Both the position numbers and the translations under genes were made by a program. From Verrucomicrobiota bacterium (GTDB lineage Bacteria > Verrucomicrobiota > Verrucomicrobiia > Limisphaerales > UBA9464), in NCBI GenBank assembly GCA_016871615.1, contig VHCX01000001.1, positions 85,120 through 149,119 of the forward strand: a stretch of 64,000 nt of DNA. Reading direction: 5' to 3'. The notes beneath the pieces are model-generated. The model made no database searches, was not told the origin of the DNA, and worked only from the letters and a program-made list of their open reading frames with translations. Positions 17,830-26,393 of the stretch are shown here, one piece after another. The first letter of the stretch is position 1, and the number at the start of each line of letters is the position of its first letter.

Positions 17830-18720
17830 TCAGGATTTCCTGCGGAGCAGATGGTCCGAGATGGCCTCGAGCGCAACGGCACGTCCGCGGAACGGCTTGA
17901 GGGCCGCCTCCGCCTTGGCGGAGAGCTGGGCGGCGATGGCCCTCGACTTCTCGAGGCCGACGATGGACGGGTAGGTGGCCTTGCCCGCCTTCACGTCCTT
18001 GCCGGCGGTCTTGCCGAGCTCTTCCGAGGTCTGCGTGACATCCAGGATGTCGTCGATCACCTGGAAGGCCAGACCGACATGGTATCCGAAATCGGTCAAG
18101 GCCGCGAGCTGGGCGGGTGTGCAGCCGGCGCTCATGCCTCCAAGGCGCACCGAACAGGCCAGCAACGCGCTGGTCTTGCGCTCATGGATGTACCTCAACT
18201 GGGCCCGGGAGATCTTCCGGCCCTCGCCCTCGAGGTCGGCCACCTGACCGGCGATGAGCTGCAGCGAGCCGGAGGCCTTGGCGATCTCCAGCACGATCTC
18301 CCTCGATCCGTATCGCTTGGACTCCGTGGCCGATGCGGCGATCTCGAAGGCCTGGGTCAACAGGGCGTCGCCGGCGAGGATCGCGATGCCCTCGCCGAAG
18401 ACCTTGTGGTTCGTGGGCTTGCCCCGGCGCATGTCGTCGTTGTCCATGCCGGGCAGGTCGTCGTGGATGAGCGAGTAGGTGTGGATGCACTCGACGGCAC
18501 AGGCCAGCGGCATCGCCGCCTCGATCCCGCCACCGCAGGCCTCGGCGGCGGCGAGGACCAGGGCCGGCCGCATGCGCTTGCCGCCGGCGAAGAGCGAGTA
18601 CCGCATCGCCTTGTGGATCGTCGCCGGCTTGGCGGAAGCCTTCGGGAGGAGGCGGTCCAAGGCCCGGTCCACGTCACGGGTTCGCGCGGTGAGCCAGGAA
18701 GCGAGGTCGAATCGGGACAT
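17830..18720 (-). CDS. ispA: Short-chain polyprenyl diphosphate synthase (FPP/GGPP synthase)
   Basis: This prenyltransferase condenses isopentenyl diphosphate with allylic diphosphates to FPP or GGPP. The 296-residue protein has the first Asp-rich motif HDDLPGMDNDDMRRG (about 86-100), with the two-residue insertion of bacterial type II FPP synthases. It also has GKRMRP near 47-52, FGEGIAILAGDALL, and the second Asp-rich motif DDILD (223-227). Chain length cannot be fixed from sequence reading alone. It runs in the same direction as prs, with a gap of about 150 bp, and is divergent from the following gene. A second, long-chain synthase lies at 50036-51082. Confidence 0.92.
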   Translation of the reverse strand: MSRFDLASWLTARTRDVDRALDRLLPKASAKPATIHKAMRYSLFAGGKRMRPALVLAAAEACGGGIEAAMPLACAVECIHTYSLIHDDLPGMDNDDMRRGKPTNHKVFGEGIAILAGDALLTQAFEIAASATESKRYGSREIVLEIAKASGSLQLIAGQVADLEGEGRKISRAQLRYIHERKTSALLACSVRLGGMSAGCTPAQLAALTDFGYHVGLAFQVIDDILDVTQTSEELGKTAGKDVKAGKATYPSIVGLEKSRAIAAQLSAKAEAALKPFRGRAVALEAISDHLLRRKS

Positions 18721-18859
18721 CGGGCCTTTGGTAGCGCGGGCGCGACCGGCCTTTCAAGGCGGGATTGACGCGTGACCCGGCCAACCGGACTTCCCGCCCG
18801 GAAGCCACAGCCGATTTGACGACCCTGCCGGCTACCGCGAGCATTCCCCCGCGTCCCCG

Positions 18860-19423
18860 ATGTCCACCTCTGCCCTCCACCGTCCCGCCGCGACCCGATT
18901 CTGGGAGCTTCTCGCCACGCACGAGCCCCCGGAACTGGGGCCCGGCCCGAGGCCCGGGATCCTCGCCGTTCCGGCCATCGAACTGCGTCTGGCAGACGCC
19001 ACACGACTTCTCGGCCTGCCCGAGGACGACATCGAGCTGCTCACCGCCCTGGCGCTGCTCTACCACGATCACCACGACGACGCCCACAACCGCGTTCAGG
19101 ACCGCACCGACGCCGATGGATGCCTCCTGCATGCCATCCTCCACCGGCGCGAACCCGACCACTGGAACGCAGCCTACTGGTTCCGGCGCGTGTCGGGGCA
19201 TCCCATCTACCGGGCCCTGACACCGGCGGCGACACGGGTCGCGCAGGGGGCCGAGGCGTCCGCGGTGCTCCGCCGCCTGACGCTGACCGGCGACATCGAT
19301 CCCTTGGCGCTCGTCCAGGAATGCCGCCGGGTGGCCGAGACACCCTGCCCCCGGTCCGAGGCCTACCTGCGCCAGGTGCAACACCTGGAATTCTCCGCCC
19401 TGGTCGACCATCTGGTCGGCTGA
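18860..19423 (+). CDS. Uncharacterised His-rich protein
   Basis: The protein has 187 residues, is soluble, and has no signal peptide. The core, about 70-125, is dense in His and acidic residues: YHDHHDDAHNRVQDRTD, then LLHAILHRREPDHWNAAYWF, then GHPIY. I recall similar cores with the pattern HxIxHRREPDxxNAxYWFRRVG.HP in planctomycete and verrucomicrobial proteins of unknown function. The clustered His/Asp/Glu residues would suit metal binding, which is inference. The gene is divergent from ispA, and a dispersed repeat copy follows it by about 40 bases. ATG at 18860 is the first in-frame start. Confidence 0.7.
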   Translation: MSTSALHRPAATRFWELLATHEPPELGPGPRPGILAVPAIELRLADATRLLGLPEDDIELLTALALLYHDHHDDAHNRVQDRTDADGCLLHAILHRREPDHWNAAYWFRRVSGHPIYRALTPAATRVAQGAEASAVLRRLTLTGDIDPLALVQECRRVAETPCPRSEAYLRQVQHLEFSALVDHLVG

Positions 19424-19461
19424 GCCACGGCCCGGGGCCGCGGATCCTCCGATGGGACGGG

Positions 19462-19491
19462 TTGTGTCAATAGTGAGGACCGACCCCTTTG
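19462..19491 (-). repeat. Dispersed 26-30 bp element, copy 2 (inverted)
   Basis: This is the reverse complement of copy 1, containing TTGTGTCAATAGTGAGGACC followed by GACCCC. It agrees with copy 3 at 55952-55982 over 30 bases (extending by CAAA on one side) and with copy 1 over 26. It lies between the His-rich protein and the AEC carrier. Confidence 0.85.
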
Positions 19492-19548
19492 CCCCTTTGG
19501 GGTATGGCCAAGGGTGGGTGGGGCGGGTAGCGTCGGCAGGCCCGAATC

Positions 19549-20508
19549 ATGATGTCCCTGAGCGATGTGCTGTCGGCGGTGCTGCCCGTGTTCTGCCTGG
19601 TGATGACGGGAGTGGGATTGCGGCGGGCACGATGGCTGACGGAGGAGGCCGACGCGACGCTGCTGAAGCTGGTGGTCAATGTGATGACCCCCTGCCTAAT
19701 CGTCGACAAGGTGCTCGGCAACCAGGCGCTGCACCGGCCGGAGAACTTGATCGTTCCGCCGCTCGTGGGCTTCGGGGGGATCGCGCTGGGAATCGGGACC
19801 TGCTGGCTGGCACGCCGCCGGGTCGGCCTGCGCACCGAGCCCGAGCAGCGCACCTTCGCGCTGGCGGCGGGCCTGCAGAACTACAGCTACGTGCCCTTTC
19901 CCCTGGTGCTGGTGCTCTTCGCCGGCCACCCGGACACCCTCGGCGTGCTCTTCGTCCACAACCTCGGCGTGGACATCGCCATGTGGACCCTCGGACTGGT
20001 GTCCCTCGGGCATGCCACGGGTCCTGGCGAATGGCGGAGACTGGTCAACCCGCCGCTGGTGGCCATCCTCGCATCGCTGCTGCTCAACGCCGTCGGGGCC
20101 GACCGCTGGGTTCCCCGGCCCCTGACCATCACCATCTCGATGCTCGGGGCCTGCACCTTCCCGCTCGGGATCATGCTGGCCGGCGCCATGGTGGCCGACC
20201 TCGTGCGCCAACTGCACCCGGCCCGGGCGGCCGGTGCGGTGGCCTGGTCGGCAATCTTCCGCCTCGGGATCGTTCCGGCGCTGCTGCTGGGCATCGCCCG
20301 GGTGCTCCCCTGCTCCGTCGAGCTGAAGCGGGTGCTCGTGGTGCAGGCGGCCATGCCGGCCGGGGTGTTCCCGATCGTGCTGGCCCGCCTCTACGGCGGC
20401 GATCCGGCGACGGCCGTCCGCATCGTGGCCGGGACCACGCTCTTGAGCCTCGTCACCATCCCCCTGTGGATCCGATGGGGTCTGGCCTGGTTCAGCCTGG
20501 CTCCCTGA
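19549..20508 (+). CDS. AEC (auxin efflux carrier) family transporter
   Basis: This integral membrane carrier of 319 residues has about ten spans in two halves. The N-terminal half has LPVFCLVMTGVGLRRARWLTEEADATLLKLVVNVMTPCLI and the C-terminal half LPCSVELKRVLVVQAAMPAGVFPIVLA, with the conserved NxxxPC-like turn (VMTPCL). Bacterial members export or import dicarboxylates such as malate or malonate; the substrate cannot be told here. The start is ATG at 19549, followed directly by a second ATG. Spacing suggests its own transcript. The M16 peptidase starts 75 bp after it on the same strand. Confidence 0.82.
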   Translation: MMSLSDVLSAVLPVFCLVMTGVGLRRARWLTEEADATLLKLVVNVMTPCLIVDKVLGNQALHRPENLIVPPLVGFGGIALGIGTCWLARRRVGLRTEPEQRTFALAAGLQNYSYVPFPLVLVLFAGHPDTLGVLFVHNLGVDIAMWTLGLVSLGHATGPGEWRRLVNPPLVAILASLLLNAVGADRWVPRPLTITISMLGACTFPLGIMLAGAMVADLVRQLHPARAAGAVAWSAIFRLGIVPALLLGIARVLPCSVELKRVLVVQAAMPAGVFPIVLARLYGGDPATAVRIVAGTTLLSLVTIPLWIRWGLAWFSLAP

Positions 20509-20583
20509 GCCCCGGCCGGCGACACCGCCCGCGCTTGCGGATTGCGGTCCCCGGCGCGGCGCACCAGCCTCCCGGTCAGATCG

Positions 20584-21858
20584 ATGTACGGATTCTCCGA
20601 ACTCCCCAATGGCCTGCGCGTGGTCACGGCCGCGATGCCGCACCTGGCCAGCGTGTCGGTGGGCATCTGGGTGGACACCGGGGGTCGGCATGAGGGAGCC
20701 GGAGAAAACGGGGCCGCCCACTTCATCGAGCACATGCTCTTCAAGGGGACCCGGCGGCGCACGGCCGCCCGGATCTCGCAGGACATCGAGGGCATCGGCG
20801 GCTACCTCAACGCCTTCACCGACGAGGAGCACACCTGCTTCTACAGCCGCGCGGTGGCCTCGCGCCTGCCGGAGCTGCTCGACGTGCTGCTCGACATGTT
20901 CTTGGACTCCCGGTTCCAGAAGGACGAGATCGACCGCGAGCGCGCCGTGATCCTCGAGGAGCAGGCGATGTACCGCGACCAGCCGGCCGAACTCGTCCAC
21001 GACCTGCTGAACCAGGTGCAGTTCCCGAGGCATCCGCTCGGGCGGCCGGTCATCGGCACGGCGCGTTCAATCCGGGGCCTGGGCCGCCGGGAACTCGTGG
21101 GCTTCCTCGACCGGCGATACGTCGCCGGGTCCACCATCATCGCCGCCGCCGGCAACCTCACCCACGAGGCCGTCCTCGCGGAGTTGGGCCGGTGGATGCC
21201 CAGGTTCCGTCCCGGCGCCCCGGCGGTGCGGCCCGCCGCCCCGGCCGAGCCCTCGGCCCCGCGCTGGCTGGTGCACTCCCGAAAAACCGAGCAGACCCAG
21301 GTGGCGCTGGGATTCCGGACCACCCACCGGCGCGATGAGCGGCGCTTCGCCCTGCGCCTGCTCAATGTCGTGCTGGGCGAGAACATGAGCTCACGGCTTT
21401 TCCAGGGAATCCGGGAGCGGCACGGGCTGGCCTACAGCATCCAGAGCACCGGGACGGCCTGGAGCGATTGCGGCGACCTGGTGATCTCGGCGGGCCTGGA
21501 GGATGCCACCCTGGAACGGGCCCTCGGGCTGATGCTCCGCGAGGTGCGGCGGCTGGTGGACCGGGCCCCGGGGAGAGCCGAACTCGAGCGGGCCCGCGAC
21601 TACGCCATCGGGCAGGCCGACCTGTCCCTCGAGGGCTCCGAGCCGACGATGATGTGGCTGGGCGAGCAGATCCTCGGGGACGGACGCCTGGTGCCCCCGG
21701 AGGAGACCCGTCGCCGGTTGGCCGCGGTCGGCCCCTCCGAGGTGCGTGCCGTCGCCCGGGATTTCCTCCGGGCATCGCGGCTGTCGCTGGCGCTGGTCAG
21801 CCCCCGCTCCTCGGATCGCGGGCTGGCCCGGATCCTGGAGTCCTGGGATGCGGGCTGA
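20584..21858 (+). CDS. M16 family zinc peptidase (mitochondrial processing peptidase-like)
   Basis: This zinc endopeptidase of the pitrilysin clan has 424 residues. The inverted zinc motif HFIEH (46-50) is intact, with Glu49 as general base, and the third ligand lies in the downstream ERAVILEEQAMYRDQP helix. EEHTCFYSR and the second, inactive M16 domain (GLAYSIQSTGTAWSDCGDLVISAG) follow. The single-chain two-domain form resembles the PqqL/YmxG group. There is no signal peptide, so it is probably cytoplasmic. ATG at 20584 fits the family N-terminus (FSELPNGLRVV). It converges on the TolC gene, with 51 bp between. Confidence 0.9.
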   Translation: MYGFSELPNGLRVVTAAMPHLASVSVGIWVDTGGRHEGAGENGAAHFIEHMLFKGTRRRTAARISQDIEGIGGYLNAFTDEEHTCFYSRAVASRLPELLDVLLDMFLDSRFQKDEIDRERAVILEEQAMYRDQPAELVHDLLNQVQFPRHPLGRPVIGTARSIRGLGRRELVGFLDRRYVAGSTIIAAAGNLTHEAVLAELGRWMPRFRPGAPAVRPAAPAEPSAPRWLVHSRKTEQTQVALGFRTTHRRDERRFALRLLNVVLGENMSSRLFQGIRERHGLAYSIQSTGTAWSDCGDLVISAGLEDATLERALGLMLREVRRLVDRAPGRAELERARDYAIGQADLSLEGSEPTMMWLGEQILGDGRLVPPEETRRRLAAVGPSEVRAVARDFLRASRLSLALVSPRSSDRGLARILESWDAG

Positions 21859-21909
21859 AACACCGGTCCCCCGGGACATCCCGCCCAAGTCCGTCCTGAC
21901 ATTCCGGCG

Positions 21910-23280
21910 CTACCGTCCGCCGGCGGCGGCGCCCAGGCTCACCCCCTGGCCCATGGCGCGCTCGAGACGGGCCTTGGCCACCGTGTAGTCGCGCAAGCCC
22001 TGGCTGTGCTGGGTGCGGGCCAGCCTGAGGGCGGTCTGCGCCGAGAGCACCTCCAGCTGGGTGCTGCTGCCGGCCTCGGCCCTCGCGCCCACCAGGCGGA
22101 CGGCCTCCTCGGCCTGCTCGATCACCCGGGTCTGCGAGACCAGCACCTCCTTGGATTCGATGAACTGCGAGAAGGCCGTGCGGACCTCGAGCTCGATGCG
22201 GCGGCGGACGTCCTCGGTCTCGAGCCGGGCCCGCTCCTCCCGGGCCCGGGCCACGCCGACCTTCGCCCGGGTCTGCCCGAAGTCGAAGAGCAGCCAGTTG
22301 GCCTGCACCCCCACCGTCCACCCGTCGAGGGTTCGGTCGAGGTCTCGGATGAAGTTGCGGTTCTGCACCCCGTAGCCGGCCGTCCCGGCGACCGAGGGCA
22401 TCAGGTCGGACCTTGCCTGGAGCACCTCCTCATGGCGGAGCCTCGTCGCGGCCTCGGCGGCCCGGATCTCGGGGCGGCGCACCCACGCCGCGTTCAGCGC
22501 CGCGCCCACGGTGACCTCGAAGGGCTCGGCCCGGAGCGTGTCGGCGGTGCGCAGCGGCACGTCGACCCCGGAGTCGGCCGGCACGTCGCAACCCAGCAGC
22601 ATGGCGAGGGTGTTCCGGGCGATGCGCTCCTGGTTGCGGGCCCGGATCAGCGGCGGCAGCGCATTGGCCAGCTCCACCTCGGCGCGCAGCACGTTGAAGC
22701 GAGGCACGGTGCCGGCCTCGAGGCTGCGTCGGGCCGTCTGCAGCTCCTCCTCGAGCAGCTTCCTCGAGGCCTCCTGGACACCGATCTGCTCCACCGCCAG
22801 CAGCACGTCGCTGTAGGCTACGCGCACCTGGAGCAGGGTGTCGGCGACCAGCGCCTGGTAGGACGCCAGCGCCGCCTCGCGGGTGAGACCGGAGGAACGG
22901 GCCAGCGACCGGTACTTGCCCCCGGCTAAGAGCGGCTGGGTGACCACGAGGTTCGCGTTCCAGCTCTGGTTGTTGAAGAAGGGCGTCGCGGGCTGGGCCG
23001 GGCCGAACTGGACCCGCTCGATCCGACCCTCGTCGAGCTGCTGGTAGTTGCCGGTGGAGGCGAGCCGCGGCAACCGGGCCGTCCGCTGCTGGATCGACAC
23101 GCCGTGCGATTCCTCGAGGTCCTGCCGGCCCTTGGCGAGGGTCACGTTGTGCGCCAGCGCATGCTCGAGGGCCTGCTCGAGGGTGATCGGCGCGGCCGGC
23201 ATCGGCACGGCGGGCGGTCTGGCCCCGGCCGCGAGGGCCCGGAGGCTGAGGATCAGGACAAGGAGGACGGGCGATCTCAT
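21910..23280 (-). CDS. TolC-family outer-membrane efflux protein
   Basis: This trimeric outer-membrane channel of a tripartite exporter has 456 residues, with a signal peptide (MRSPVLLVLILSLRALAAGA) and two OEP repeats. Features include TLEQALEHALAHNVTLAKGRQDLEES near the N-terminus, the SWNANLVVTQPLLAGGK strand, and the second-repeat GWTVGVQANWLLFDFGQT. It is the last gene of a four-gene minus-strand operon (permease, ATPase, membrane fusion protein, TolC), beginning 6 bp after the membrane fusion gene, so its dedicated partner is the neighbouring ABC transporter. Confidence 0.92.
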   Translation of the reverse strand: MRSPVLLVLILSLRALAAGARPPAVPMPAAPITLEQALEHALAHNVTLAKGRQDLEESHGVSIQQRTARLPRLASTGNYQQLDEGRIERVQFGPAQPATPFFNNQSWNANLVVTQPLLAGGKYRSLARSSGLTREAALASYQALVADTLLQVRVAYSDVLLAVEQIGVQEASRKLLEEELQTARRSLEAGTVPRFNVLRAEVELANALPPLIRARNQERIARNTLAMLLGCDVPADSGVDVPLRTADTLRAEPFEVTVGAALNAAWVRRPEIRAAEAATRLRHEEVLQARSDLMPSVAGTAGYGVQNRNFIRDLDRTLDGWTVGVQANWLLFDFGQTRAKVGVARAREERARLETEDVRRRIELEVRTAFSQFIESKEVLVSQTRVIEQAEEAVRLVGARAEAGSSTQLEVLSAQTALRLARTQHSQGLRDYTVAKARLERAMGQGVSLGAAAGGR

Positions 23281-23286
23281 GGCGGT

Positions 23287-24258
23287 TCAACGGGCGGCGG
23301 GCGTGGAGATGGCGGCGCTCCTGGCAGCCTCGGGACGCTGGATGAACACGTCGACCTGCTGGCCGACGTAGACGGGGAAGCCCGGCCGGTCGAAGGCATA
23401 GACCACCTGCAGGACCCGGGTGTCGACCCGCTCCAGGGAGTCGCCGGTGAGGCTGCGCTTGGGCACGACGTAGGGCTCGATGCGGACGAACTGCAGCGGC
23501 ACCCGCAGGTCGGAATGGCCCTTGAGCGAGGCCACCGCCGGCTGGTCGGGCCGCATGAGCACGGCGTCCTGCTCGTCGACCTCGGCCCGCACCTGGAAGC
23601 GGTCGACGTCGCCCAGCAGCATGAGCGGCTCGGCCGACTTCAGCGCGGCGAACTCGCCCTCGCGCAGGTTGACCTGGAGCAGTCGGCCGTCCCTCGGCGA
23701 CCGCACCGTCAGCAGCTCGAGGTCCGTGCCGGCCTGCCGGACGGCCTCCTCGGCCACCGCGATGGCGGCGGCGGTGGCGGCCGCCCGGGCACGGGCCGTC
23801 GCCAGCGAGAACTCCCGGCGCTTGACCTCGTCCTCGGTCGCGACGCGGTCGCGGCCCAGCTGGGCGAAGCGCCGCACCTGGTCGGCGAGGTCGGCGATCT
23901 GGGCCTCGTCCACGCCGGACTGCGCCCGCAACGAGGCCACCTGCGCCTCCAGGAGGCGGATGCGCGCACGGACCTCGCGGTCGTCCAGCTGGAAGAGCGG
24001 ATCCCCGGCCTTCACCGCATCGCCCACCTTGACCAGGACCCGGGTCACGAGGCCCTCGCGCGGCGCGGCCACCTTGACGTTCTCTCGGGAGGCCTCGATG
24101 AGGCCGGTCGACGCCACGGTCCGGGCGTAGGGCGATCGCGGCGGCGGGGACACCGGCCCGGGATTCGCGGGCTGGGTACCCTGCCCCTTCACGAGGAAGA
24201 GCACCGCGCCGACGCCACAGAGGGCGAGCCAGAAGGACATGCGTTGGAAGAGGATCAT
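23287..24258 (-). CDS. HlyD/MacA-type membrane fusion protein (DevB-like)
   Basis: This periplasmic adaptor links an inner-membrane ABC exporter to TolC. The 323-residue protein has one N-terminal membrane anchor (SFWLALCGVGAVLFLV). It then has the first lipoyl half (VKVAAPREGLVTRVLVKVGDAVKAGDPLFQLDD), a coiled-coil hairpin of about 100 residues, and the second lipoyl half (DLELLTVRSPRDGRLLQVNLREG). A beta-barrel segment follows (FQVRAEVDEQDAVLM). The order and length fit DevB/MacA rather than RND adaptors. It sits between the ATPase gene (19 bp) and the TolC gene (6 bp). Confidence 0.9.
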   Translation of the reverse strand: MILFQRMSFWLALCGVGAVLFLVKGQGTQPANPGPVSPPPRSPYARTVASTGLIEASRENVKVAAPREGLVTRVLVKVGDAVKAGDPLFQLDDREVRARIRLLEAQVASLRAQSGVDEAQIADLADQVRRFAQLGRDRVATEDEVKRREFSLATARARAAATAAAIAVAEEAVRQAGTDLELLTVRSPRDGRLLQVNLREGEFAALKSAEPLMLLGDVDRFQVRAEVDEQDAVLMRPDQPAVASLKGHSDLRVPLQFVRIEPYVVPKRSLTGDSLERVDTRVLQVVYAFDRPGFPVYVGQQVDVFIQRPEAARSAAISTPAAR

Positions 24259-24277
24259 GGTCGGACGGGACGGGGGT

Positions 24278-25036
24278 TCATGAACGTTGGGCCGCCTGGA
24301 TGAAGGCGCCGAGGGCGTGGCCGGAGTGGACCGCCGTCACCCGGCCATCCTCCATCTCGCTGATCCGGTCGGCGTATCCGTAGATCCGCGGATCGTGGGT
24401 GACGATGAGCACGCAGCGACCCGGTGCCCGGGCGGCCCCGCTGAGCAGGTCCATGATCTGGTGGCCGGTGACCGAGTCGAGGGCGCTGGTGGGCTCGTCG
24501 CAGATCACCAGGCGAGGCTCGTGGACCAGCGCCCGGGCGATGGCGACCCGCTGCTGCTGACCCCCCGACAACTGGGTGGGGCGCTGGCGCTCGCGTCCGC
24601 CGAGCCCGACCTGCCCGAGGCGCTCGGACGCGCGGGCCTCGGCCTCCCGGCGCGGGGCCCCCTGCAGCAGCATCGGCACGCTGACGTTCTCCAGAAGGGT
24701 GAGGGTCGGGATGAGGTTGAACTGCTGGAAGATGAAGCCGATATGCCGGCACCGGAATCGGGTCACCTCGGCCGATGACAGCGCGGTGAGCATCGACCCG
24801 AGGACCTCCACCTGGCCGGCGTCGCACCCGAGGGTCCCGGCCAGCACGCTCAGCAGCGTCGTCTTGCCGCATCCGGAGGGGCCGACGATCAGGTGCAGTT
24901 CGCCCTCTAGGGCCTCGAAATCGGCCCCCTTCAGCGCCAGCGTCCGGGCGTCGCCGGAGCCGAAGGCCTTGACGACTCCGCGGGCGGAGATGGCCCGCTC
25001 GGACAGGTTCCGGGAGTTCGGTTCGTGGGATACCAT
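24278..25036 (-). CDS. ABC exporter ATPase (DevA/MacB/LolD-like)
   Basis: This nucleotide-binding subunit of a type VII (MacB-fold) ABC exporter has 252 residues. It has Walker A GPSGCGKTT (about 52-60), the Q-loop FQQFNLIPTLTLLENV, the signature LSGGQQQRVAIARAL, Walker B LVICDEPTSALD, and the His switch VTHDPR. ATG at 25036 (MVSHEPNSRN) was chosen; the frame continues upstream, but that part overlaps the permease gene end. It lies 40 bp after the permease gene and 19 bp before the membrane fusion gene, so the complex is encoded as one unit. Confidence 0.93.
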   Translation of the reverse strand: MVSHEPNSRNLSERAISARGVVKAFGSGDARTLALKGADFEALEGELHLIVGPSGCGKTTLLSVLAGTLGCDAGQVEVLGSMLTALSSAEVTRFRCRHIGFIFQQFNLIPTLTLLENVSVPMLLQGAPRREAEARASERLGQVGLGGRERQRPTQLSGGQQQRVAIARALVHEPRLVICDEPTSALDSVTGHQIMDLLSGAARAPGRCVLIVTHDPRIYGYADRISEMEDGRVTAVHSGHALGAFIQAAQRS

Positions 25037-25076
25037 CGGGGAAGGGTCGGCAGACGTTGGTCGGACGCGGTGGGCG

Positions 25077-26231
25077 TCACCCACGGAAGACGATGGCCGG
25101 CTCCAGGCGCGCAACCCGCCGGATGCCAAAGAGCGCGGCCAGCGCGCAGATGAGCACCACCCCGCCCATCGCCTGGAACAGGAAGGGCACCTCCAGCTTG
25201 AAGGGGGGCTGCCCCCCCTTGGCGACGGTCAGCCCGAAGAGGGCCGTCAGGCCGATGCCGATGCCGAAGCCGATCAGGCCCACCGTCAGCGACTGCACCA
25301 GCAGCATGCCGGCCAGCAGGCCGTTGCCGGCCCCCATGGCCTTGAGCGCCCCGAGGTTGCGAAGGTTCTCGAGCACGAAGGAGTAGAAGGTCTGTCCGCT
25401 GATCGCCACGCCCACCACGAAGCCGAGAATGATCGTGGTCAGGAAGGAGATCGGGATGCCCGTGTTGGTCCAGACCCACTTCAGGGTGGCCTTCTCGAAC
25501 TGGGGCACGGTGAAGGCCCGGAGACCCGTGGCGGCCGAGATCCTCCGGGCCACCTCCGCCGTGTCCAGGCCGGGCTTGGGCTCGGCCAGGATCATCGAGA
25601 GCATCTTGCGCTGCCGTGGCGCGTACTGCAGCGCCTGGTCGTAGCTGGCGAAGACGTAGGGATAGCCGAAGAAATGCCGCTCGGTCTGGCAGATGCCCAC
25701 GACCCGCGCCTCGCGGTCGTTGATCTCGAAGGTGTCGCCGACCCGCAGCGGTCGGCCCATCCCGGCGCCAAGGCGGTTGGTCTCGGCGGCCAGGGTGTCG
25801 ATGACCACGCTGTTGGGCAGGCGCAACTGCTCGATGTCGCCCTCGAGCATGCGTGCGGGCCGCCCATAGAGGGTGCCCGAGTGCAGGCCGATCATCTGGA
25901 TCATCTTGTCGGCGCCGTCGGGGGTCCGCGCCTTGAGCACGCCCTGGAAGAGGGGCACGGCGAAATCCACGCCGTCGACCGACCGCACCCGGTTCACGTC
26001 TGTGTCGCGCATGGCCTTGGTCTCGTTGACCTGGTCGACCCGGGATTCGACCACCCAGATCGATGCCCGCATGTTCCGCATGTGGCTGGTCGTCCACGAC
26101 AGCAGGCCCTGAAAGACGAAGTACTGCTGGGTCATCAGCAGCGACGAGAAGGCCAGGCCGCCGACCAGCATCCAGTACTTGGGTCGGTCGCCGAGCAGCA
26201 TCTTGAGCGCGATGAGGAACATGCAGTCCAT
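25077..26231 (-). CDS. FtsX-like ABC exporter permease (DevC-like)
   Basis: The 384-residue permease has four membrane spans: one near 20-40, a large periplasmic domain (about 45-255), and three at the C-terminus (about 265-290, 310-335 and 345-370). The N-terminus FLIALKMLLGDRPKYWMLVGGLAFSSLLMTQQ and the C-terminal ENLRNLGALKAMGA loop and RRVARLEPAIVFRG end match the DevC/MacB permease group. In cyanobacteria DevBCA-TolC exports heterocyst glycolipids; relatives elsewhere are uncharacterised. It is the first gene of the exporter operon and is divergent from rseP. The 156-162 bp between them holds no promoter I can name. Confidence 0.88.
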   Translation of the reverse strand: MDCMFLIALKMLLGDRPKYWMLVGGLAFSSLLMTQQYFVFQGLLSWTTSHMRNMRASIWVVESRVDQVNETKAMRDTDVNRVRSVDGVDFAVPLFQGVLKARTPDGADKMIQMIGLHSGTLYGRPARMLEGDIEQLRLPNSVVIDTLAAETNRLGAGMGRPLRVGDTFEINDREARVVGICQTERHFFGYPYVFASYDQALQYAPRQRKMLSMILAEPKPGLDTAEVARRISAATGLRAFTVPQFEKATLKWVWTNTGIPISFLTTIILGFVVGVAISGQTFYSFVLENLRNLGALKAMGAGNGLLAGMLLVQSLTVGLIGFGIGIGLTALFGLTVAKGGQPPFKLEVPFLFQAMGGVVLICALAALFGIRRVARLEPAIVFRG

Positions 26232-26393
26232 CCGGGCACCGCGGTCCCGGCGCCCGGATGACCATCGACCGGGAGGGTCGGAACCGTCAAACGACCTTTG
26301 AGGGGCGACTTCCCCGGGGGCGATCCGTCCGCAAGGTTTTCGAGGACGGGCGGTTGCCCGGCAGGGTCTCCGACCCTAAGTTAACGGGTGTCC

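Noticed and set aside
7910..19491. Inverted copies 1 and 2 of the dispersed element as ends of a composite transposon
   Set aside because: The interval holds core genes (rplI, ssb, rpsF, pth, prs) in their normal order, so it cannot be a recent mobile unit; independent insertions are simpler.
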